Shown piece after piece: positions 22,816-35,719 of a stretch of DNA of 64,000 nt (positions are counted from its first letter, which is position 1; every line of letters begins with the position of its first letter). The stretch is taken from positions 171,501 through 235,500 of the forward strand of contig NW_027248376.1 in the NCBI RefSeq assembly GCF_041260155.1, given 5' to 3'. Position numbers and translations under genes: made by a program. The notes under the pieces are model-generated. The model did not search any database and had not been told where the DNA came from. It saw nothing but the letters and a program-made list of their open reading frames with translations. This DNA is from Ptychodera flava. Lineage: Eukaryota > Hemichordata > Enteropneusta > Ptychoderidae.

Positions 22816-23649
22816 GTAAGGGGAGACTCAACTGCATTTTCATATACCTTTAGGTGTACTTCTTTCTTACCATAGCAAAGAATTTCAAATGACATCAAAC
22901 CTGTCTGTCTTTCTGTCTGTCCGTATCTACGACATCCACAGTCTATATCTATCTCTCCGCCATTTTTTTTCTATCTGCAAACTAACACATCTCTTAACTC
23001 CGTCAATCTGTTGGTCAATTCATCTATTTTTCCTCCAGTCTACCGTTATCCATGCATCTGCCTACTTACGAAACGTTTTTAGGAGTCGACTCAATACTGC
23101 TTAAATCGGAAGAAGCTCACAAACACTGAAATTATAAATTACATGAATAGATAACTGATCATGTTGTATAGAAATGACGTCCTTTTGTGTCGGTGACACT
23201 TTGCGTAGATCCCCGTGACGCTGTGATAAGTCAAAAGCCGGGGCCCTCGCGTAAAACTTGTGGTTTTCATAGAGAAAATTTATTACCGTGGGCGCCCTAA
23301 TTCATCAGGCAATAATTGAATAAGGGGGACATACCTGACACAGCTGTTTGATTCGAATTGAACTATAGAGGACCCTAGCTTGAGGTTCTAAGCAAAATTG
23401 TTGATGTTTTTCTCAGTTTACATGATATCTTGCAGTTCTGCAGCATTGCTGTGAACATTGGTCTTGTTGGAATTGTCTGCTATGATAATAAATTAAAGCT
23501 ATGGTCCACGCTGTTTAAACTTTGCATTTTCTCGCTAGCTTCTAAAACCTTTTGGTTTTCGTTGCCGCTCTACTGCCAAGTCGGCCGCCATTACTATCTG
23601 GGCGTTTAACATGTCCGCTCTCTTTGCTGTCGGAAGTATCCGGTTCTAG
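22816..23649. other. Presumed intron of copy I
   Basis: Sequence between the transmembrane and possible tail exons. The short open frame at 22889-23104 is T/C-rich and not gene-like. The copy II counterpart is 28651-29496, and most of it is missing from copy III. Confidence 0.4.
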
Positions 23650-23839
23650 GTCAGAGCTCGCCATGTCTGCTCTGGGTGTGAGAAAATCAAAGTCAAAGAC
23701 GACTGAGGCCTACTCGTATGACGTAACTCTGGTTAATCTAGAAAGGTCGGTGAGAAACATTCGAACAAAACACACGAAGAAAATCGATATCGAACTGCCT
23801 CAGAGCTGCAGAGCTCGTGATAGAAGCCTTGGTCAATGA
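23650..23839 (+). CDS. Possible cytoplasmic-tail exon, copy I
   Basis: An acceptor-like GGTTCTAG precedes a frame reading KSKSKTTEAYSYDVTLVN and ending RSLGQ with a stop at 23837-23839. Joining it to the transmembrane exon in phase 0 instead hits an early TGA, because of one extra A compared with copy III. The tail is basic and has no domain I know. Low confidence; it could be chance. Confidence 0.25.
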
Positions 23840-24758
23840 TTAACTTCCTTCTTCCAGTATAAAAATAGCGACATGTGTTGTCATGTTTTTACAACAAATT
23901 ATATCAACAATATAAACGATGAGACGAGCTTAGATGAGGCAGGTGCTACCAGACCCTGTAAGTCAACATGTGTAAGTCTAACCCTTCGTCCCCTCTCGAC
24001 CATTTCAAGTTGTAACGAAGACTGTTCATGTTTACAGCAAAATGTCAAATGATTTTTGCAAAATTGAGGAAAATGTCAAGGTTTGTATTGATTGTATTCA
24101 CAATTGCTATAGTATTTTGCATAATTTGAAAACGATAAAGCTCACCCTTGAGGCGTTGATGCACATTGGGTAGGGGTATTCGTCGCTCTTGCTGAAACCA
24201 CACCTTCTGCTAAACCAAACTTGCGGAATTTCAATTCCGCATATACACTAACTAGTATCTGTGTTGCTTTCCATTTTTATGTTAACAAAGGAAAAAACAC
24301 CCTGTATGAACTACCATTGCCAGCAGGGAAAATTGCAACCGGCCTTAACACTCGTCTGACGTAACACAACTCACTCTCACTTTTCTTTATGGCTTCATAT
24401 AATTGTTTCTTCCACTTAAAGTCTTAGGGCTCACCTTGGAATATATGTACTGGTGGTAGCCGAAGGGGCTAAAGGGAGTCTATTTTGCCCTGTAATTTAA
24501 GTAGTGCCACTGTGGAACAGGAGATCAAAATCAGTTTCTAAGAAACTTTCTTCGAATTATTCCTACTCAGTGGTACAAATTCACACTAAATCGAGATCAT
24601 TACAGCAATAAAAGAAATGAAAATAAATTGCTTTTACTCCCTACTGTGTGATATTGTTCTCAATACTTTTATCTAGTGCTCAACACAATTCTTTTTCATC
24701 TTGCCCTAATCAGAATCACCACTGCAAGTGCCGCAGAAGCATATTAACCATTACCTTT

Positions 24759-24793
<35 letters not shown>

Positions 24794-26066
24794 AAAATCA
24801 TCATCATCATCATGTTCACAATCACGGTCAAAGTGATCATATGACGTGTAAAGACATTTCCTGTCAATAATCCCCCAAGACTCAAGAATTGATATCATAT
24901 GAGACAAGGTGAGCATGGCGTTTCAGTATCAAAACATCTGTCCATGGTCCTTCAGCCCATCTGACTGTGTATTTCCCACATATGGCCCGATAGAGTCTGA
25001 GAATACCGAGCAATGAAAAGGTGACCTGTAAACTAGATTGTACGTTGACAGACTTAAAAAATACAACCTCTCAGGCGACAACACAATCATCTTGACTCAA
25101 TAAGTGAGCAGAAATATGATTAAATAGGATATAAATTAGACGATATCATCCAGCCGGGCAATGCTGATAGCAGAGCAACTCGAATGGTGTCAAAAATAAG
25201 TGAATTTATTACAGAGATACAGGTAGCCTGATTAGTGGTCATATGATAGTTATCACCGGGGGGGGGGGGCTGTGATGGAATCAAAAATTGAGACGGGAGA
25301 CGAGTTGGAAAGTATTAAATACTGTATTAAAATTGTCAATGACTTCAATAAAGTATATAATAATATCAGTGCCAATCATTTTTTTATTTCAGCACAGTCC
25401 CCCATAGATCTATCATCAGACTACAATTTCTGGTTTATGTTCTTTTCCCCTCCATACTTTTGCTGCACAACGGTGTGGTATCGTGTGCCATATGATCATT
25501 TCATTTTTGAGAGTTCAAATCAGCAATTGTAATTGCTACACGACAATCAACATCCCGCTTGCTGAAATTCGAGACAGAGGTAGCTGTCACATTTAGTCGG
25601 CATCTTTCCACTACAAAACCGACTAAAGATTTTAGTTAAATTGGGTAAATTAAAATATGTCTTGATCGTTGGCCGTTACGTATATGTAAGTTTTTCACAC
25701 ACAAAATGCAGAAATGTGTCAGGTAGTACCTGGCGAACATATCAGAGTTGTCTTTGCGTGCGCAGTGGTCCTAGAGGCGATGTGTCTAGTTTATCTAAAA
25801 TTCATATATCTTGTTCTCGTCACTCTTTAATATTCACTCAAATGATCAGAAATACACCTTAAATTACATGACTACTTACCTGAACCAAGTCTATGCAAGC
25901 AACCGCATAGTTTTGTAAGTCCATTTCAATATGTACTTTGAAATATATCACTGTTATATTGTTTATTACTTAATCAAACTTAATGTAAATACTGAATGCC
26001 ATAAATCAGTCTCGCGCTGAATAACTACCAGTATACTGCATAGACCCTAAAATTGATGTTTATCGG
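23840..26066. other. Downstream non-coding part of copy I
   Basis: No gene recognised. Contains an ATC microsatellite (24758-24813) and a G-run (25259-25269) shared with the other copies. Counterparts are 29690-31142 plus 36416-37171, and 40029-42342. Confidence 0.45.
24758..24813. repeat. (ATC)n microsatellite, copy I
   Basis: TCA triplet run. Counterparts at 30595-30637 and 40937-41032 differ in length, the expected pattern for slippage after duplication. Confidence 0.95.
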
Positions 26067-26195
26067 CGCCAGTCTGGCGGTACTTCTTTTTTCTTGCATG
26101 CTTCTAGCTGATTGCAGGTGTTTAAATTCCTCTGTATATCAGTATCCGTACTGATAAGGGTTGAACAGACCCGTGACCCGAAGAAGGTCAATAGG
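26067..26195. repeat. Boundary motif, array 2, start of copy II
   Basis: Begins GGCGCCAGTCTGGCGGTAC and contains TTAAATTCCTCTGTATATC and CTGATAA (26151-26157), followed by GGGT (26158-26161), ACCC (26176-26179) and GAAG. Related to the motif in array 1. Confidence 0.8.
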
Positions 26196-26721
26196 GAAAC
26201 TACGATTTTTGGTTTTCGTTTTTTCCCCTCCATACTGTTGCTGCACAACGGTGTGAAACGGTGGGAAACAGTCTGTTTTTGGGGGTGACTCAAAGTCTCT
26301 CGGGGTACAGACGTATGCTGTTGCCCTCATGGCCAGTCAATATGTGTGTAATGTTTACTTGCAGGAAATTAAGGAGAACACATTCGTTCTTGAGAAAAAT
26401 ATTGTCGAGGAGACACGTGTGAGTCAAGTTCTATATTTTCCTCTTTGCATTTGCGGCCGACTGTCATGTTTGTATATTATTGATTTTAGAAAATAGAGGC
26501 TCACTCGGGTAATTGTTGCCCTAGCGGATGATAAACACATACGTTGCTTTGTTTTGCCTTAAATTCTAGGAGTGGGGATCTATTATACGAATAACGTATA
26601 TTATTACGTTAAATCCCACACAAACATTTTAAGAAATACACAGACTACCACTAATTGTTCTTAAAAATAGACATGCTCGTGAGGGCGCTATTTCCTATTA
26701 ATCATGTTGCTTGAAATTTAG

Positions 26722-27201
26722 TAGCTGTGGAAACGCAGCTATCTGTCGGCGGAGTAGCGGGGATCGCTATGCGGGTCAAAGGTCAACCCCGCCACGGATA
26801 GCTGCGGGCCAACTGCCATCGAAAGTGGGTCTATTACGACGACACAACATGTATCGGAACTTTGAACGGCAAAATAAACCAAGGTCAGCGTAATTCAATA
26901 AAATGACCTATACCTGCCTGAACTCTGATTATTGCTCATTCCCTAACTCCTTTTGTGAACAAAATTTCTGCTTCGTTTACGTAATTTGGCCGATTTTCCA
27001 AAAGTACTCAAGATTTTCACTCCAGCACTCTATTGATATGCTAATAGCGCTGTTCACGGTTACAGGTTTGTTACTAAATATAGCTGTACAAGCGACATCG
27101 GACACGCAGCTTGAAATGCGGACAAATTTTATCAATAATGACCTTTGACCCGCATAGCGATCCCACTACTCCACCAACAGATAGCTGCGTTTCCACAGCT
27201 A
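26722..27201. mobile_element. Foldback DNA element with 9-bp TSD, copy II
   Basis: Same element in segmental copy II. The right duplication has one change (AAAATTTAG), and the right inverted repeat has small losses. It was inserted before the segment was duplicated. Confidence 0.75.
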
Positions 27202-28558
27202 AAAATTTAGTCACTCGGCCAATAACGCTTGCAAGACCGCAATGCAATAAAATTAGCCCGAAGTATGAATTGTCGGTAAGCGTCTCTGCGTATGAATTGC
27301 CTTCTTTAAATGCGGTATGGGGAAACTGCGCTGTTGACGTTGATGCGAATAGTCAGAGTAGCACATATACATTTTTGTACCAGTATTAACAATCCATGTA
27401 GGCACAGACCTTGGCCGTGATGTAGAGGACATCATAGTTTTTTACTCCATGGATCCACTATGTAGATATGTGGGACACCATGGAATGAATTTTCTTATTT
27501 CGGCCATACCACGTGTGCTGCAAATTTGAATGTATTTTTATAATTACTAAACTAATATGATCGTCACCAATTTGATGGTGATTTGTTGCAGTTCTAGCCC
27601 CACCCGACAACATCTCCGGCGGCTTCTCTCTATTCTCGTCGCGGAACATCCGGGTTTTAGTATGTCGATTGAGTAATTTGTTGCGTCACATCATGGTGAA
27701 AACTTATGACAGAAGTTCGGATTTATCGATTGCTATACTGTACAATATATTGAACGTTTCAATGTAGATGAATGTTCAATTCTAATGTACGTCACACAAT
27801 TTCTGTATCGTTTGCTGTCTTGTAGCGTCTGATATAAATTTACCCCTATGTTAGAACCCACTGAGAAGGAACTCGGCATGGCGTCTCAAACGAAACCTTG
27901 TGGTAGTGTAACAGTTTTTCGGAGTTTAGTTACTGTACTACCATAGGCAACAGGATGTCTGACCAGTACATAGGCCTAGGGGTAATTACAAATTCTCTTA
28001 ACAGCCATTTTATCGAATCTCATTCGCGCTTCGTGAAAGGTGTCAAAACATTGGGCCGGTCTAACATGTGTAGATAAACATCGAGAACAATAGTATTATG
28101 CATGTGTTTTAATCCCAAGCAGACCAGTTTCTGTGTTGGGAAAAGTTGGAATTGAGGCTAAGGTAGACATCGGCAAGACCCACTTTAAAAGTCGTCGTCC
28201 CATATCTTGACCTAAACCTTCTTCAAATCGAAAATATATCACATTATAGTATTTCAGGGTTATCAGCGTCAAAGAAATCATCTTTCGATTGAGAATTATT
28301 ATGGATTTTTCAAATGTTGTGCCTATCTGACATTACTGTAGGCTAAATAACATATTTTAAAAATTATCATTTCTTTCAATCATGGACAGTAGTGGGGGAA
28401 GATCTTCCCAACTACTGTCTGTGTTCAGATAGTGGATATTTCATTGGACATTTCATAATACTCAGCTTTAATAAATATAATTTATTAGAACATCGTTATA
28501 CAAGATTCCAAATATATTTATTATCTTTCACCTTCCTATACTCCTTCCAATTCGTCAG

Positions 28559-28650
28559 CAATTACTGGAATCGTTTTTGGCCTGCTTATCGTTATCGGAG
28601 TTGCTGCTGCTCTATTATATTACTGGTACAGACGGAGAAAAAAATTACCG
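28559..28650 (+). CDS. Putative transmembrane exon, copy II
   Basis: Same helix and basic flank as at 22724-22815. A 9-base insertion (GTAACAGCG) at the donor creates two possible GT sites, at 28651 and 28660; using the second would add V-T-A after LP. The same transcript unit is interrupted further downstream by the 5.27-kb insertion. Confidence 0.5.
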
Positions 28651-29496
28651 GTAACAGCGGTAAGGGGAGACTCAACTGCATTTTCATATACCTTTAGGTG
28701 TACTTCTTTCTTACCATAGCAAAGAATCTCAAATGACATCAAACCTGTCTGTCTTTCTGTCTGTCCGTATCTACGACATCCATAGTCTATATCTATCTCT
28801 CCGCCATTTTTTTCTATCTGCAAACTAACACATCTCTTAACTCCGTCAATCTGTTGGTCAATTCATCTATTTTTCCTCCAGTCTACCGTTATCCATGCAT
28901 CTGCCTACTTACGAAACGTTTTTAGGAGTCGACTCAATACTGCTTAAATCGGAAGAAGCTCACAAACACTGAAATTATATACATGAATAGATAACTGATC
29001 ATGTTGTATAGAAATGACGTCCTTTTGTGTCGGTGACACTTTGCGTAGATCCCCTTGACGCTATGATAAGTCAAAAGCCGGGGGCCCTCGCGTAAAACTT
29101 GTGGTTTTCATAAAGAAAATTTATTACCGTGGGCGCCCTAATTCGTCAGGCAATAATTGAATAAGGGGGACATACCTGACACCGCTGTTTGATTCGAATT
29201 GAAGTAAAGAGGACCCTAGCTTGAGGTTCTAGGCAAAATTGTTGAGGTTTTTCTCAGTTTACATGATATCTTGCAGTTCTGCAGCATTGCTGTAAACATC
29301 CCCATTGTTCTTGTTGGAATTGTCTGCTATGATAATAAATTAAAGCTATGGTCCACGCTGTTTAAACTTTGCATTTTCTCGCTAGCTTCTAAAACCTTTT
29401 GGTTTTCGTTGCCGCTCTACTGCCAAGTCGGCCGCCATTACTATCTGGGCGTTTAACATGTCCGCTCTCTTTGCTGTCGGAAGTATCCGGTTCTAG

Positions 29497-29689
29497 GTCA
29501 GAGCTCGCCATGTCTGCTCTGGGTGTGAGAAAATCAAAGTCAAAGACGACTGAGGCCTACTCGTATGACGTAACTCTGGTTAATGATAATCTAGAAAGGT
29601 CGGTGAGAAACACACGAACAAAACACATGAAGAAATCGAACTGCCTCAGAGCTGCAGAGCTCGTGACAGAAGCCTTGGTCAATGATTAA
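29497..29689 (+). CDS. Possible cytoplasmic-tail exon, copy II
   Basis: Counterpart of 23650-23839 with the same acceptor-like TTCTAG. Indels near 29627 change the C-terminus to ..SNCLRAAELVTEALVND. Like copy I it has the extra A that breaks a phase-0 join to the transmembrane exon. The differing C-termini argue against strong coding constraint. Confidence 0.2.
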
Positions 29690-30594
29690 CTTTCTTCTTC
29701 TAGTATAAAAATAGCGACATGTGTTATAATGTTTTTATGACAAATTATATCAACAATATGAACGATAAGACTAGCCGAGATGAGGCAAGTGCTACCAGAT
29801 CCTGTAAGTCAACATGTGTGAGTCTAAGCCTTCGTCTCCTCTCGACTATTTCAAGTTGCAACGAAGACTGTTCATGTTTACAGCAAAATGCCAAATAATT
29901 TTTGCCAAATTGAGGAAAATATAAAAGTTTCTATTGATTGTATTCACAATTGCTATAGTATTTTGCATAATTTGAAAACGATCAAGCTCACCCCTGAGGG
30001 GTTGATGTACATTGGGTAGGGGTATTCGTCGCTCGTACTGAAACCGCACCTTCTGCCAGACAAAACTTGTGGAATTTCAATTCCGCGTATACACTAATTA
30101 GTATTCTGTGTCGCTTTCCATTTTTATGTTAACAAAGGAAAAAACACCCTGTATGAGCTACCATTGCCAGCAGGTAAAATTGCCACCAGCCTACACACTC
30201 GTCTGACGTAACACAACTCACTCTCACTTTTCTTTATGGCTTCATATCATTGTTTCTTCCACTTAAAGTCTTAGGGCTCACCTTGGAATATAAGTTGTGG
30301 TGGTAGCCGAAGGGGCTAAAGGGAGTCTATTTTGCCCTGTAATTTAAGTAGTGCCACTGTGGAACAGGAGATCAAAATCAGTTTCTAAGAAACTTTCTTC
30401 GAATTCCTCCTACTCAGTGGTACAAATTCACACTACATCGAGATCATTACAGCAATAAAAGAAATGAAATTAAATTGTGTTTAATCCCTACTGTGTGATA
30501 TTGTTCTCAATAAGTTTATCTAGTGCTCAACACAATTCTTCTTCATCTTGCCTTAATCCGAATCACCACCGCAAGTGCCGCAGAAGCACTATTA

Positions 30595-30637
30595 ACATCA
30601 TCGTCATCATTACCTTATCATCATCATCATCATCATG
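30595..30637. repeat. (ATC)n microsatellite, copy II
   Basis: Short, interrupted TCA triplet run. Confidence 0.9.
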
Positions 30638-31934
30638 TTCACAATCACGGTCAAAGTGATCATATGACGTGTAAAGACATTTCCTGTCAATAATCCCCCA
30701 GACTCAAGAATTGATATCACATGAGACAAGGTGAGCATGGCGTTTCAGTATCAAAACATCTGTCAATGGTTCTTCAGCCCATCCGACTGTGTATTTCCCA
30801 CGTATGACCTGATAGAGTCTGAGGATATCGAGCGCTGAAAAGGTGACCTGTAAACTAGATCAGACGTTGACAGACTTAAAAAAATACAACCTCTCAGGCG
30901 ACAACACGATCATCTTGACTAAACAAGTGAGCAGAAATATGATTAAATAGGATATAAATTAGACGATATCATCTAGCCGGGCAATGCTGATAGCAGAGCA
31001 ACTCAAATACTGTCAAAAATAAGTGGATTTATTACAGAGATACAGGTAGCCTGATTAGTGGTCATATGATAGTTATCACGGGGGGGGGGGGGCTGTGATG
31101 GAATCAAAAATTGCAACTGGAGCCGAGTTGGAAAGTATTAAAAGAAGTTACAAAGTAAGGAATTTTATCTCCTGCAAACGTTCATACAGCGCCGCCTGTG
31201 GCGGGGGTCAAGAGGTCATCGTGTGGGCATGTACCATCCTCTTTTGGCCTGAGACGTCCTCCAGGCAAGACTGCCATTTCGGCAGCTGGACCTTATCTGA
31301 ACTTTAACAACGGTAACTAACGGTATTTATAACATTCCTTTCTTCACACGAAACCATGCCCCTATCCGTGTAGTACTTTTGGGGCATTCTTTCATACGCC
31401 GTCTAGGAAAATACACGCGCCGTAACTCACTCATTTTTTCTGTTTGTTCGAAGCGTGTTTGTGAGGGGTACCAGCGGAGGTACTTTCTCGGAGGACATCG
31501 TACGTGAGAGACGTTTCGCCAGATTTTGTTTTTCGACATCGGTACAAACGATCTCTGCAGTGTGCATGATTCACAAGAGGCTATTGCTCATAGGGTTATT
31601 TTATTCATGCAGAATTTCCATCTGCATTTCAACGTTCGGGTATTTTCATTAGTAAGCTAAGTTTTGCATCGTGCCCGGGGCCGTGTACAGAAAACATCCG
31701 GGACTTCAATGCACGTGCAGACGCCCTGTACAACAACTTGAGGGAGGCTTTGGCGGGAAATCCCTTTGTGTTTTCTGGTCACATGTCGGGTTATGGCGGT
31801 CATCGCTTCAAGTATGCAGTGACGGGGTACTAACGCGCCATGTATGCGCCGGGATTATCGGAGTGTACGAGTGTACGTTGTGCTTTACTTCGCGCTTGTC
31901 GAGCATTGGCATCATTTTAATTTTTTTTAAAGTT

Positions 31935-33960
31935 TTAGCTGTGGTCGAAGTGTCGACAGAGTGGCATCAAACCAGGACATGGGAATCATTATGTGTGAAT
32001 CTTGCTACATACTTCTCCCCACGCGGCTTGTTCAAGTTGTTGCTGTGCTTACAGCCCATTACAGGTCCCCAATGTCGGTTGTTGCTGTTTTTACTGCTTG
32101 TTCATTTTCCACTTTGGTGGAATGTCAGCTGCTCTCGTAGCGCTGTTGTTTTTTTCCCACATTGTTGGGTTCAGCTGTGTTATTCAGCTTGTTTTTTCCC
32201 TCAGTTGTAGGGCCCCTTCATTGTTGGGACCGGCTGGGCATGCAACTATGTCATTTTGGCTGCGGAAGGGGTGGATGTATTTTCAGGGCAGCGTCCCTGA
32301 GTGGATTCTCCATGCCTTGGATCTTGCTACCACTCAACCAGAGCTTTTCTTTTCCTCATCACCTGTAGTCGTGCACATGTCCAATTGAGGGAGCGTTGCA
32401 ATTTCAGTTTTCTGTCTTAGATTTGCAGTAGTTTAGCATGTGACCAGCTGTCGTAAGTTTGGAACGGTTTGGTTTATTGTAAACTATTCAGTGGAACTCA
32501 GGTAATTTCCTTTTGCTGCCTAGTTTTCTTTTCTTGCTCATAGCCATGGCTCGAAGCAAAAAGGTAGCACAGAAGAAGGCAGCTAGCTCCAGTGCCTCAA
32601 GTAAAAGAGCAGTTACTGGTATGGTTCCTGCCAATGGTAGTTGTCTTCAGCAGCAGACAGTTAACAGCATCATTGTCATCAGCTTCTACAACAGTGGCAA
32701 GGGCTTCAACTCAGCTTGAGATCTCACAGTCAAAACAGCCTACTTGAGATACCACAGCATCAACAACAGGCATATCTGCAGAACACTATCCATAACACGG
32801 TCCTTTTAATCAAAAGGCAGATGTAGAGTCACGCTGACATCACTCCATGTAGGTAACAATTACCTTATCCACAAATGGGGCTAAAGTAAGTATATAATAC
32901 CTGTTTTCACCTACAGGCAAAAACAGTTTGTTAAGGCAAATGACGTTTGCACTTCTTTTGGAGCATTCATATGCTGTCAGTCTGAGGGATTCTAAGCGAA
33001 GTAATTTCTGTCAGTTCACATTTATGAGAGCAATAGTAGTAGAGATATCATAAATTCGCAGTGAACTTCATGTCCGCGAGAGACTTGTCGCCCACATTGG
33101 GTTACAACTAGTGTGTCTTTTTCATTACCATTACTAGTTATGTGTTCAAGATCAGCCAGTTCACATTTGTCAAGATTGTACTTCATAAAGTTTGCTTGCT
33201 GTACATTTCATTGCTGTGGTCGAACTTTTGCTGCAACAAAGTGGCGTCAGACTGAGTCATGCGAATTATGTTTGGCAGCCTTGCTTATTGCTTCCCATTA
33301 AGCTGGATTTTGCTTGGCTCACAGCCCATTACAGGTTCTCAATGTGGGGTGTTGCTGTGTTCACAGCATTTTCACTTTTTCCTTTCTGGAATTTAGTGTG
33401 TTTTCAGCTGGTTTTCCCCTCATGGTTGGATTCGGCTGTGCTGGTCCACTATGTTGGGTGTTGCTGTATGTTCAGCTTTTGCATTTTTCCCTTGTGGAAT
33501 TTCCCTCATGGTTGGATTTGGCTGTGCTGGTCCAATATGTAGGGTTTGCTGTGGGTACAGCGTCTTCCCTTTGTGGAATTTGTTTCCCAGCTGTGTTTTT
33601 CCCCCACATTGTTGGATCGGCTGGGTCAGCAGCAATGTCATTTTATCCGCTTGTCATATGTGGGAGGCAGTGTCAGCATGTTACTGCCTGGGCTCCCTTA
33701 ATGGTTTTCCCATGTTTGATTCTGTCTGCCACTCAACCTATTAGCTATGTAATATGTATAATGCAACCACATTATTGAGACTGTCGAATTCTTTTTCTGC
33801 CTAGTTCTCCCTTTGTTTTCACCAACAGGCATGGCTCATAGAAAAAAAAAACTGTACAAAAAGAAGAAGGCAGCTAACATCATTGCCGCTCAGCATATTC
33901 AAATCCTGCATCAGACACTAGGGCTACAAGGCAACAATCAACAACATCAACTTTACAAAA
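31935..33960 (+). repeat. Two internal direct-repeat blocks in the long element
   Basis: Blocks at about 31935-32720 and 33210-33960 share the same order of landmarks: GCTGTGGTCGAA, ACAGCCCATTACAGGT, TTTTCCC/CACATTGTTGG, the CAATGTCATTTT/ACTATGTCATTTT stretch, CACTCAACC, CTGCCTAG and then ATGGCTC. Identity is moderate, so this is an old internal duplication. T-rich open frames through this region on both strands are not gene-like. Confidence 0.55.
32546..32719 (+). CDS. Short basic ORF in first internal block
   Basis: A 57-residue frame starting MARSKKVAQKKAASSSASSK. It is lysine- and serine-rich like the N-terminus of a nucleic-acid-binding or gag-like protein, but no domain follows. A related start (ATGGCTCATAGAAAA..) occurs in the second block at 33831. 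The frame probably belongs to a decayed element gene; function not known. Confidence 0.25.
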   Translation: MARSKKVAQKKAASSSASSKRAVTGMVPANGSCLQQQTVNSIIVISFYNSGKGFNSA

Positions 33961-35309
33961 TGGACATATTTTAGTGTTTTCAGTTATTCTTTAGGATATA
34001 TAAGTTTATCCTCTCTAGATCAATATGAAGCTGTATTATTGTTCATAAGACTTCAAAGTTATAGTAATGGCTCATCTATCTTGCTATGTCTTGCACATAT
34101 ATTTACAAAGGCAAGCCTTCCAATAACCAATCAGAGGTTTCAGATGTTTGGAATCTACTTGCCAGTTGAAGACCCAGTTTTAGTACAGCAACTGTGCGCC
34201 GTGCGTGGTACAGAGTCAAATGTTGTAAGCCAGCTTCCCCTTTCAAGTAGAGTCAATTTAACGGGAAATCAGCTGTGTTTTCTGGTTTGCCAGTGTGACA
34301 ATTTGTTAACCTTCCTTTATCAATATGAGTGCATTACTGCTACTTTAAAAACAGGCTCTCCAGCAATCATCTAGAGGTTCTGGACGTATGAAGTCTATTT
34401 GCCTAAATGGTCGTTGGGTACAATCAGTTAAGTTGTGAAACAAGTATATATATAGGTCATCAGTTTAAGGCCAAGTTTAGCATAGTAACTGTTCGCAGGG
34501 GCTGCAGTAAGTTGTGCCATTCTGGCTTATTATCTGATGTCCCGAAAAATGTTCAAGTGTCAACATATAAGGAGCAAGTATGCTTTGTAGGGTGGGGAGG
34601 AAGCTGGTTAGAAATATGTTTATAAAGTTCAGGAAGTTTTTAGGTTCACACTATGCGCTTCCTCCAGACTAGCAGATTCCATTTCACATTGCTAACAATG
34701 TTTTTTGCTATCTTTGCATTCCACGCATTGTGATTCCATATGATTGACTAGGCTATTTCAGAGAGAATTTTCCCTCCAAAAGGGTTTTTTAATCTCTGTT
34801 TTTTAGAGCAAGTCTCTCTTTGGTTTGTGTTTAGCCACAGTAGGAAATACAGTTACTCAATTCGAGTTTTGTTCATTGTTTCCCAAGGTAGTGGACAAAG
34901 AGGGGGGTCAACAAGACTCGTTTGTAGATAAAGTACAAAACGTAGTTTACAGACTTTACAATGGTTACGGGTTTACCTCTATTGCTGCAATAAAACAGAG
35001 GGTAGTAGCGTAGCCAAGCACAGTATATAAGTAGGATGGCTAAGCTATTGCTAGTTAGACACTGGTGCTGTGCCAGTATAAATTTTGCATACATCTGTGA
35101 AACATGCATGAGTCACAGTTCATTTGCCAGTTTCTCAACACGGCACGGGTCAACGTAGCAATCAAGACAAGTCACTGTTCGCAGGGGCTGCAGTGACGTG
35201 GACTTTCTTCTTGTGGGGCCGACACAAGGTGTGTCTTGTGGCGTGTTTGGGCCCCACAAGATTGGGGCAAGATTAAATGAGTTACCTATGTAGGTGAATT
35301 CTTTGTTAG

Positions 35310-35610
35310 ACTGTTAATTGGTCACCCATTTTGTGGCCCACTTTATGTATTTCACAGTTATCAGCATGTTAATCATTGTAAGGAAATTTGTGTGTCAGTT
35401 TATTGGTCACCAATTTTGTGGCCTAATTGATGTATCTCATCTTTGCAACTTTAATTTTATCACAAGTGTAAGTAGGTTAGTTATTGTAAGGTCACACGTT
35501 TTGTATTATGTTTGCGTGTCATCAATTAGTGGCCTGTTTGATGTATTTTACAGTTACAGTTTCTCATTAAATGGTCACCCATTTGGTGGCCCATTTCTCC
35601 CACAAAGACA
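35310..35610 (+). repeat. Subterminal imperfect tandem repeats, long element
   Basis: Three imperfect copies of a unit of about 110-125 bases beginning TGGTCACC(C/A)ATTTTGTGGCC and running to CATTGTAAGG. The same set is present at 36008-36310 in the short derivative. Confidence 0.6.
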
Positions 35611-35719
35611 TGAGTTGGGTATTCCTTAATTTTGCTGGTGTTGTAGCTGGCCGGGGCACAGCATCACTACCAGTGATGTGGGGCCTTGTCCAGCATTGAC
35701 AGCGTTTGCAGGGGATAAA

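Larger units (their letters stand above)
20418..26066. repeat. Segmental tandem copy I of the 5.8-kb unit
   Basis: Matches 26265 onward at a constant offset of 5847 for most of its length, with few substitutions. It lacks the first 200 or so bases of the unit, including the boundary motif, which are replaced by the palindrome. It includes a foldback element (20875-21356), a 36-base hairpin (22550-22585), a transmembrane exon (22724-22815), a possible tail exon (23650-23839), an ATC microsatellite and a G-run at 25259-25269. Confidence 0.85.
31143..35719 (+). mobile_element. Long element of the composite insertion
   Basis: About 4.6 kb. I recognise no transposase, reverse transcriptase or integrase. 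It contains two related internal blocks (about 31935-32720 and 33210-33960). Both hold the words GCTGTGGTCGAA and ACAGCCCATTACAGGT, and both end in a short lysine-rich frame beginning with ATGGCTC. Close to the right end are imperfect tandem subrepeats (35310-35610). A short hairpin CATCACTACCAGTGATG lies about 55 bases before the end. Confidence 0.5.

Noticed and set aside
24716..24916. Poly-Met/poly-Asp minus-strand frames over ATC repeats (also 40909-41106)
   Set aside because: Direct translations of a microsatellite.
31671..33778. Overlapping open frames of 100-180 residues in the unknown element
   Set aside because: T/C-rich sequence with few stops; several frames overlap on the same strand and none carries a transposase, RT or other motif that I recognise.
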